Shown here: piece by piece, positions 15,118 to 20,784 of the stretch
Layout of the letters: the number at the start of each line of letters is the position of its first letter
Numbering within the stretch: the first letter of the stretch is position 1
Assembly: GCA_049437325.1 (NCBI GenBank)
Contig: JBMTIM010000051.1
Coordinates: 1 to 20,784, forward strand
DNA length: 20,784 nt
Direction: 5' to 3'
From: UBA11606 sp049437325
GTDB lineage: Bacteria; Actinomycetota; Acidimicrobiia; Acidimicrobiales; Aldehydirespiratoraceae
Translations under genes and position numbers: made by a program
Notes under the pieces: generated by a model
Databases searched by the model: none
Told to the model about the DNA's origin: nothing
The model's input: only the letters and a program-made list of their open reading frames with translations

Positions 15118-17594
15118 TGACCGACACTCACAGCGACGTCAGCACGGTGTCCGTCACCATCGACGGTGTCGAGATACGAGCCGAGGCCGGTGAGTTGCTG
15201 ATCGATGCAGCCGAGCGCACCGGCACCTACATCCCGCGGTTCTGCTACCACTCGCGCATGAAGCCGGTCGGCATGTGCCGTATGTGTCTCGTCGAAGTCG
15301 ACACGGGTCGCGGCCCGGCTCTGCAACCGAGCTGCATGATTCCGGTGGCGGAGGGGATGGTCGTCGACACCGAGTCCGACGCCACCAAGAAAGCGCAGGA
15401 TGGCGTCCTCGAGTTCCTCCTGATCAATCATCCGCTCGACTGTCCTGTCTGCGACAAGGGTGGTGAGTGTCCGCTCCAGGATCAGACCATGGCCTACGGC
15501 CCGGGGGAGTCGCGTTTTGTCGAGGAGAAGCGCCACTTCGAGAAGCCGGTGCCGATCAGCGACACGGTGTATCTCGACCGCGAACGGTGCATTCTGTGCG
15601 ATCGGTGCACCCGCTTCGCCGACGAGGTCGCCGGCGACACGCTGATCCACTTCATGGACCGGGGAAACAACACCCAGGTCAACACGTTCCCCGACGAGCC
15701 ATTCGCCTCGTACTTTTCGGGGAACACCGTGCAGATCTGTCCGGTCGGGGCGCTCACGGCCAAGCCGTACCGTTTCAAGGCGCGTCCGTGGGATCTCGAA
15801 GAGACGGTTTCCACGGCATGGACCGATTCCGTCGGTTCGCGGGTCACGGTGCAGTCGAGCCGCAATCGGGTGGTACGTCTCCTCGGCGTCGATTCGGATG
15901 CGGTCAACTGGGGTTGGCTGTCCGACAAGGAACGGTTCGGGTTCGAGGCGCTCAACGCCGATGCTCGCCTCACGTCACCCCTCGTCCGAGGTGGAAGCGA
16001 CGAGGATCTGACACCAACCGGTTGGGCTACGGCGCTGAGCCGGATCACCGAGGCGTTGGCCGGCGTCGATCCCGCCCGGATCGGTGTGGTCGGCGGAGCC
16101 CGCCTGACGAACGAGTCGCAATACGCCTGGTCGAAGCTCGCCAAGGGAGTGATCGGCACCGACAATGTCGACGCCCAACTCGGGGACGGACTCCCGGCCG
16201 CGGCGGTGCTCGGCCTTCCGCGTGCCACGATTGCCGACGCCTGCCGGCCGGGTGGCACGGTCATTCTCCTCGGTCCCGATCCGAAAGAAGATCTCGGTGC
16301 CCTGTTCCTGCGGTTGCGTCACGCGGTTGTGAACGATGGGACGACACTCATCGAGTTGACGCCGGCGCGAACCGGTCTCAGCCCGATTGCCGCTCATTCG
16401 CTTCACCCAAAGCCGGGTGAGGTCGCTCAGTTGGCCCATGCGTTGGTTGCTGCCCGTGGAGGTACGTCGATCGAAGCGGCGGGTGTGTCGGCGGGTGCGA
16501 TCGCCGGTGCCGCCAAGGCGATCACTGGACCGGTCACCGTGGTCCTGGGACGTGCCTCGACGGCTGAGTCCGCTGATGCGGTCGTCGACGCCGCGATCGC
16601 GCTGGGCTCGATCGACGGGGTCGGCTTCTTGTCGGCGCTGCGCCGGGGCAACGTTCATGGGGCACTCGAAGCCGGGATGGCTCCAGGTTTGCTCCCTGGC
16701 CGGCGCACGCTCGCCGATGCCGGGCCGGTCGTCGATGCCTGGGGTTCGGTCCCGGCTGCATCCGGTATGGACACGGCGGCGATGCTTTCGGCTGCCGCCG
16801 GTGGTTCGCTCGACGTGCTGGTGCTGCTCGGTGCCGATCCGTTGGCCGACTTCCCCGATCGGGATCTCGCCCAGCGGGCCTTGGCCGAGGTCGGCACGGT
16901 CATTGCGATCGAGACCTTGGCCAACGCATCGACCACCGGCTACGCCGATGTCGTGCTCCCGGCTGCAGCTCCGACCGAGTCGGCAGGCACGTTCACCAAT
17001 CTCGAAGGACGCGTCAGCGTCAGTGCCCAGAAGGTCACGCCCCCGGGCACGGCCCGCGCCGACTGGCAGATCGCAGCGGAGATCGCCGATCGCCTTGGCG
17101 GTGATCTCGGTGTCGATTCCGTCGAGAGCATCCGGGCCGAGATGGCGGTGGTCTCGGATGTGCACGCAGCACTCACCGAAGAGGCCCTCGCCGCAGATCC
17201 CGTCGACGGGGTCTTGTTGTCGGGAGGATCGGTGCCGCCGCCGACGGCGAGCGAGTCGCTGGCTCCCGCCAACGACGCATACTCGCTCCGTCTCGTCGCC
17301 ACCCGGCGTATGTACGACAACGGCACGATGGTGCAGGCGTGCCCGGCCAGCTCGGGACTTGCGGCTGCGGTGCAGGTCCGGCTCCATCCGAGCGACTTCG
17401 CAAAACTTGGTGTCGAGGCGGGCACGCTCGTGAAGATCGTGTCGGGCAAGGGTGAATTGATGGCTCCGATTGCTGTCGATCCAGGTGTGCCGATGGGCTC
17501 TGCTGTCATCCCTGCCAACGCACCGGACGCCAATGCCAACCGGTTGATCGATGTTTCGACCCCGGTCACCGACGTGCGGGTGGAGCGCGCATGA
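15117..17594 (+). CDS. nuoG: NADH-quinone oxidoreductase subunit G
   Basis: The 75-kDa-type Fe-S subunit, 825 aa. N1b [2Fe-2S] ligands are Cys43, 54, 57 and 73; N5 is His105, Cys109, Cys112, Cys118; N4 is Cys158, Cys161, Cys164, Cys208. The region that holds N7 in E. coli and Thermus (CxxC...C) reads TAWTDSVGS (233-241) and has no Cys, so N7 is absent. The rest is a molybdopterin-oxidoreductase-like fold whose active-site features have decayed, ending in a C-terminal MopB-binding-like domain (about 715-825). The start overlaps nuoF by one base and the stop overlaps nuoH by four. Confidence 0.96.
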   Translation: MTDTHSDVSTVSVTIDGVEIRAEAGELLIDAAERTGTYIPRFCYHSRMKPVGMCRMCLVEVDTGRGPALQPSCMIPVAEGMVVDTESDATKKAQDGVLEFLLINHPLDCPVCDKGGECPLQDQTMAYGPGESRFVEEKRHFEKPVPISDTVYLDRERCILCDRCTRFADEVAGDTLIHFMDRGNNTQVNTFPDEPFASYFSGNTVQICPVGALTAKPYRFKARPWDLEETVSTAWTDSVGSRVTVQSSRNRVVRLLGVDSDAVNWGWLSDKERFGFEALNADARLTSPLVRGGSDEDLTPTGWATALSRITEALAGVDPARIGVVGGARLTNESQYAWSKLAKGVIGTDNVDAQLGDGLPAAAVLGLPRATIADACRPGGTVILLGPDPKEDLGALFLRLRHAVVNDGTTLIELTPARTGLSPIAAHSLHPKPGEVAQLAHALVAARGGTSIEAAGVSAGAIAGAAKAITGPVTVVLGRASTAESADAVVDAAIALGSIDGVGFLSALRRGNVHGALEAGMAPGLLPGRRTLADAGPVVDAWGSVPAASGMDTAAMLSAAAGGSLDVLVLLGADPLADFPDRDLAQRALAEVGTVIAIETLANASTTGYADVVLPAAAPTESAGTFTNLEGRVSVSAQKVTPPGTARADWQIAAEIADRLGGDLGVDSVESIRAEMAVVSDVHAALTEEALAADPVDGVLLSGGSVPPPTASESLAPANDAYSLRLVATRRMYDNGTMVQACPASSGLAAAVQVRLHPSDFAKLGVEAGTLVKIVSGKGELMAPIAVDPGVPMGSAVIPANAPDANANRLIDVSTPVTDVRVERA

Positions 17595-18820
17595 TCCTCG
17601 GCCAAGATCCGCTGTACGCCGGCGACGTCTGGGGCGCGCTGCCCGTCACCTTGCTGAAGGTGGTTGCTGCGTTTGCGTTCCTGCTGGTGTCGGTGATGCT
17701 CAACATCTGGTTCCTCCGCAAAGTCATCTCCGACTTTCAGAACCGTGTCGGCCCCAACATCGCCGGCCCATGGGGCATCCTTCAGACGCTCGCCGATGGC
17801 ATCAAGCTCTTCTTCAAGGAAGATCTCGTTCCCGACAACGCCGACCGGTTCACGTTCAAGCTTGCGCCGTACCTCTCCTTGGTGCCGGCGTTCCTGACGT
17901 TTGCGATCGTTCCGATCGGGGGCGATTTCAATGGCGACGGCAGCCGAGATGGTCTGGTCACGATTCTCGGAAAGGACACCTTCCTGCAGGTTGCCGATCC
18001 GCCGATCGGCATCCTCTTCTTTCTTGCGATGTCGTCGCTCGCCATCTACGGCGTCATGCTCGCCGGTTGGAGTTCCGGGTCGAAATATCCGTTGCTCGGC
18101 TCGGTCCGGGCATCTGCGCAGATGGTGTCGTACGAGGCCGCTCTCGGGTTGGCGGTTGCGGCCGTGGTGCTCCAGTCCGGGTCGTTGTCGACGCACGACA
18201 TGGTGTTGTCGCAGAGCGCCGGATTCACCAGCTGGGCGATCTTCACGACCGGGGTGGTGCCCTTCGTCGTCTTCTTCATCGCTGGAACAGCGGAGCTCAA
18301 CCACCCGCCGTTCGATCTCGTGGAAGCCGAACAGGAGCTCGTCGGTGGCTTCCACACCGAATACTCGTCGATCAGGTTCGCGCTGTTTTTCCTCGCCGAG
18401 TTCATGAACCAGATCACGATCGGCGCCATCATCGTCACCTTGTTCCTGGGGGGTCCCCAGGGTCCGTCGCTCTTCCTTCCCGACGGTTGGTGGGTCGGTA
18501 CCATCTGGTTCTTCCTGAAGCTGTCGTTCTTCCTGTTTGCCTTCGTCTGGATCCGGGCCACGCTGCCCCGTTTCCGCTACGACCAGCTCATGGATCTCGG
18601 GTGGAAGTTCCTCATCCCACTGTCGTTGTTCTGGTTGATCCTGCTGTCGGGGCTTCGCATCGGTGACACCAACAACTGGGCCTTCGGGAACTACATCGGT
18701 TGGTTCCTGGGTTGGTTCGCTGGAGCTGCCTTCCTCGGCACCCTGCTGTCGATGGCAGTCAACACGGCGCGCGCCGACCGGCTCGCCGAAGCGGCGGAGA
18801 AGGAGGCCAGTCGTGGCTGA
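17591..18820 (+). CDS. nuoH: NADH-quinone oxidoreductase subunit H
   Basis: Membrane subunit joining the peripheral arm to the membrane arm and completing the quinone channel. RVGPNIAGPWGILQTLADGI (52-71) and AELNHPPFDLVEAEQELVGG (236-255) are family signatures. About eight membrane helices are visible. The loop after the second helix contains GGDFNGDGSRDG (110-121), an Asp-x-Asn-x-Asp-Gly-x-x-Asp pattern like a calcium-binding FG-GAP loop, probably on the outer face. A C-terminal cytoplasmic tail of about 20 residues is charged. Length (409 aa) is above E. coli NuoH (325). The ATG overlaps the stop of nuoG. Confidence 0.96.
   Translation: MILGQDPLYAGDVWGALPVTLLKVVAAFAFLLVSVMLNIWFLRKVISDFQNRVGPNIAGPWGILQTLADGIKLFFKEDLVPDNADRFTFKLAPYLSLVPAFLTFAIVPIGGDFNGDGSRDGLVTILGKDTFLQVADPPIGILFFLAMSSLAIYGVMLAGWSSGSKYPLLGSVRASAQMVSYEAALGLAVAAVVLQSGSLSTHDMVLSQSAGFTSWAIFTTGVVPFVVFFIAGTAELNHPPFDLVEAEQELVGGFHTEYSSIRFALFFLAEFMNQITIGAIIVTLFLGGPQGPSLFLPDGWWVGTIWFFLKLSFFLFAFVWIRATLPRFRYDQLMDLGWKFLIPLSLFWLILLSGLRIGDTNNWAFGNYIGWFLGWFAGAAFLGTLLSMAVNTARADRLAEAAEKEASRG
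18801..18806 (+). promoter_or_regulatory. Ribosome binding site fixing the nuoI start
   Basis: AGGAGG, 6 bases before the GTG at 18813. It decides for that GTG rather than in-frame codons further upstream inside nuoH. Confidence 0.8.
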
Positions 18821-19448
18821 CGGTTCGTACCTCAGGGGCTTCGCGGTCACGTTCAAGAAGCTGTTCGAAGATCGTGTGACCGGCGACTATCGAGGGGGCA
18901 AGGCGAAGGAGGGGGCACCGGACGAGAAGCGGGTCAAACCGGAACGGTTCCATGGCCGTCACGTGCTCAACCGGTACGAGGACGGCATGGAAAAATGCAT
19001 CGGCTGTGAGCTGTGCGCCGGCGTGTGCCCGGCGAAGTGCATTTACGTGCGTGGTGCTGACAATGATCCCGTGGAGCCGACCTCGCCGGGTGAGCGGTTC
19101 GGCTATGTCTACGAGATCAACTACCTGCGCTGCATCCACTGCGATCTGTGCGTGGAGGCCTGTCCGACGCAGGCCATCACCGAGTCGAAGTTGTTCGAGT
19201 TCTCGTTCACCAATCGCGGCGATGCGATCTACACCAAGGACGAGTTGCTCGTCGGAAGCGATGGGACACCGAAGCAACTCCCCTGGGAAGACTGGCGTCC
19301 GGGTGACGACGAACTGACCTCGGGGTGGATGCGGGCGACCTCCCCGGCCGGTGATCACCGCTACGAGGGCGTCGTGCATTGGGCCGGCGAACTCGGCTAC
19401 GGCGTTCGCGATCCGGAGCCACCACAGAAAGCGTCCTCCGATGGCTGA
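18813..19448 (+). CDS. nuoI: NADH-quinone oxidoreductase subunit I (clusters N6a/N6b)
   Basis: The 23-kDa-type ferredoxin subunit that passes electrons to N2. The two motifs are Cys62, 65, 68, 72 (CIGCELCAGVC) and Cys107, 110, 113, 117 (CIHCDLCVEAC), each followed by Pro. The N-terminal amphipathic helix GFAVTFKKLFEDRV (9-22) should lie on the membrane surface. Length is 211 aa, with a tail of about 70 residues after the fold (HWAGELGYGVRDPEPP near the end). The GTG overlaps the end of nuoH by 8 bases, and its end overlaps nuoJ by 8 bases. Confidence 0.96.
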   Translation: MADGSYLRGFAVTFKKLFEDRVTGDYRGGKAKEGAPDEKRVKPERFHGRHVLNRYEDGMEKCIGCELCAGVCPAKCIYVRGADNDPVEPTSPGERFGYVYEINYLRCIHCDLCVEACPTQAITESKLFEFSFTNRGDAIYTKDELLVGSDGTPKQLPWEDWRPGDDELTSGWMRATSPAGDHRYEGVVHWAGELGYGVRDPEPPQKASSDG

Positions 19449-20091
19449 GTTCGTCACCTTTGCGGTGGCTGCCGCCCTGATCGGCGCCGGCGGGCTGGGC
19501 GTCATCACGGCCCGCAATCCCGTGCATTCTGCGCTGTTCCTGATTCAGACGCTGATCGGTGTCGCCATCCTCTTCGTGGTCCAGGATGCGCACTTTCTCG
19601 CCGCCGTGCAGGTCGTCGTGTACGCAGGCGCGATCGTCATCCTCTTCCTGTTCGTCATCATGTTGTTGGGGGTCGACAAGGCCGAAGATCTCGGTGTCGA
19701 GCCGATCGCCGGGCAAAAGCCGCTTGCCGTCGTCGTCGGTGCTGCACTCGCAGCGTCGGGAATCGTCACGGTCGTGATCGCTGTCGACGGTGCTACCGGC
19801 TCGGCTGCTGCGCCCGGCATCGGCGAAAACGCACTTGACAACGGATACACCGACATCGAGCGCATCGGTCGAGTGCTGTTCACCGACTACCTGCTGGCGT
19901 TCCAGATCACCGCTGCCCTGTTGACCATCGCCGTCGTGGGGGCAGTCGTGCTCACCCGGACGGTGCGTGCCGACGACATGCTCGACGACCTCGATCCGCT
20001 CAGCATGGACGTTGCACCGCTTGCTCCGGCAGGGGCGAACGACGAGCAGCATGCGTCGGCTGACCAACCCGACCACGGGGAGGGTGACTGA
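19441..20091 (+). CDS. nuoJ: NADH-quinone oxidoreductase subunit J
   Basis: Membrane subunit with five predicted helices. ARNPVHSALFLI (24-35) and QVVVYAGAIVILFLFVIMLL (57-76) are the family core; the latter corresponds to the pi-bulge helix 3 involved in coupling. Between helices 4 and 5 lies an outer loop, and a polar, acidic C-terminal tail of about 40 residues (from about 175) extends beyond the usual length. The ATG at 19441 lies 5 codons-worth before the nuoI stop, an 8-base overlap, with only a weak AGAAAG upstream. The stop overlaps the nuoK ATG by one base. Confidence 0.94.
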   Translation: MAEFVTFAVAAALIGAGGLGVITARNPVHSALFLIQTLIGVAILFVVQDAHFLAAVQVVVYAGAIVILFLFVIMLLGVDKAEDLGVEPIAGQKPLAVVVGAALAASGIVTVVIAVDGATGSAAAPGIGENALDNGYTDIERIGRVLFTDYLLAFQITAALLTIAVVGAVVLTRTVRADDMLDDLDPLSMDVAPLAPAGANDEQHASADQPDHGEGD

Positions 20092-20408
20092 TGCTGGCCG
20101 GAATCGAGCTCACGACCTCGTACTACCTCGTCCTGTCGGCGTTGCTGTTCGCGCTCGGCGCAACCGGGCTCCTGGTGCGGCGCAATCCGCTCGTCATGTT
20201 CATGTGCGTCGAACTCATGCTCAACGCCGTCAACGTCTCGTTCGTGGCCTTCGGCACCGATCTCAACGATGTCGGTGGTCAGATGGCGGTGTTCTTCGTT
20301 CTCGTGGTTGCTGCGGTGGAGGTCGTCGTCGGCCTCGCCATCGTCGTGGCGATCAACCGGCGCCGGCGAGATGCCACCGCCGATGATGTTGCGATACTCA
20401 GGGGTTAG
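20091..20408 (+). CDS. nuoK: NADH-quinone oxidoreductase subunit K
   Basis: Small antiporter-like membrane subunit of 105 aa with three helices. The proton-channel glutamates are Glu41 (CVELMLNAVN) and Glu77 (AAVEVVVGLA), the same 36-residue spacing as Glu36/Glu72 of E. coli. The ATG overlaps the stop of nuoJ (TGATG). Confidence 0.96.
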   Translation: MLAGIELTTSYYLVLSALLFALGATGLLVRRNPLVMFMCVELMLNAVNVSFVAFGTDLNDVGGQMAVFFVLVVAAVEVVVGLAIVVAINRRRRDATADDVAILRG

Positions 20409-20422
20409 GTGAGGGGCTGACC

Positions 20423-20784
20423 ATGCTCGATGCTGTCTTTTTGATCCCCACCTTCCCACTGCTCGGTGTTCTGGCGATCGTGCTCTGGGGCCGCCGGCTC
20501 GGTGAGCCAGCGGCAGGGTGGCTTGCAACCCTGGCGATGGGTGGTTCGTTCGCAGCGGCGTTGCTGACCTTCGTCGGGTTGCGTGCCGAAGCGCCCGAGG
20601 AGCGTCGCTTCGTGCAGACGCTGTGGGAATGGGTCCCGGTCGGTGACTTCTCGGTCGATGTCGGGTTCCTGGTCGACCCGCTCTCGATCACGATGACCCT
20701 GTTCATCACCGGCGTCGGCGCGCTGATCCATCTGTATTCGATCGGCTACATGCACGGTGACGAGAACTTCTCGAAGTTCTTCCT
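20423..20784 (+). CDS. nuoL: NADH-quinone oxidoreductase subunit L, N-terminal 120 residues, cut by window edge
   Basis: Start of the largest antiporter-like subunit. Visible features are an N-terminal helix, then VGFLVDPLSITMTLFITGVG (80-99) and HLYSIGYMHGDENFSKFF (102-119), both typical of NuoL. The ATG at 20423 follows GAGGGG; it lies 14 bases after the nuoK stop. The channel lysines and the long C-terminal helix are outside the window. Confidence 0.94.
   Translation, partial: MLDAVFLIPTFPLLGVLAIVLWGRRLGEPAAGWLATLAMGGSFAAALLTFVGLRAEAPEERRFVQTLWEWVPVGDFSVDVGFLVDPLSITMTLFITGVGALIHLYSIGYMHGDENFSKFF

Noticed and set aside
15117..17594. Reading the 825-aa Fe-S protein as a formate dehydrogenase or nitrate reductase subunit
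   Set aside because: It carries N1b, N5 and N4 motifs, lacks the active-site features of molybdenum enzymes and sits between nuoF and nuoH.
16940..18856. A 638-codon minus-strand open frame
   Set aside because: Despite its length it is antisense to nuoG and nuoH, and its composition (Arg, Glu, Asp, Gln) is that of a reversed membrane protein gene.
1..20784. tRNA, rRNA, CRISPR, insertion sequence or phage features
   Set aside because: No repeated spacer arrays, transposase-like proteins, terminal repeats or tRNA-like folds were seen on either strand; genes fill almost the whole window.

Overview
The window is high-GC bacterial DNA, densely coded, with frequent GTG starts and mostly 1-8 bp gene overlaps. 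The complex I gene order (nuoA to nuoL), a 2-TM Rieske protein with a twin-arginine motif, and a split b6-type cytochrome b with Ala-rich subunit tails suggest an actinobacterium, most likely of the Acidimicrobiia (Ilumatobacter/Acidimicrobium side). That placement is inference from protein style; there is no rRNA or marker gene to prove it.

Layout. (1) Positions 1-507, minus strand: N-terminal part of a divergent peptidase M19 (membrane dipeptidase-like) protein, cut by the window edge. (2) 508-643: divergent intergenic region. (3) 644-2988, plus strand: a translationally coupled pair, a 568-aa conserved protein of unknown function and a 213-aa DUF3726-like protein. (4) 3016-3813, minus strand: membrane-anchored monohaem cytochrome c. 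(5) 3814-4100: divergent control region with a perfect 6+6 dyad. (6) 4101-10148, plus strand: a quinol:cytochrome c reductase locus made of a small 3-TM protein, a 2x[4Fe-4S] ferredoxin, b6-type cytochrome b, a subunit IV-like protein, a Rieske protein, a two-TM dihaem cytochrome c, and an unknown membrane protein with a large soluble domain. (7) 10152-20784, plus strand: nuoA, B, C, D, E, F, G, H, I, J, K and the start of nuoL (NADH:quinone oxidoreductase, complex I), continuing past the window.

How the genes fit together. Complex I takes electrons from NADH to a quinone (probably menaquinone). The b6/IV/Rieske complex oxidises the quinol and passes electrons to haem c proteins encoded in the same unit and on the facing strand. 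The reductase and complex I genes are separated by only 3 bp, so the 19 genes from 4101 onwards look like one transcription unit for two coupled respiratory complexes.

The most interesting points are: a b6f-type cytochrome b that keeps the Cys of haem ci; loss of the Glu of the PEWY quinol-site motif; a short PEHL/PAHL peptide shared by the N-termini of the cytochrome c and subunit IV; a ferredoxin and two unknown membrane proteins embedded in the locus; a Rieske protein with an extra N-out helix before its Tat-like signal; a calcium-loop-like (FG-GAP type) insertion in NuoH; and a peptidase M19-like protein lacking key metal ligands.
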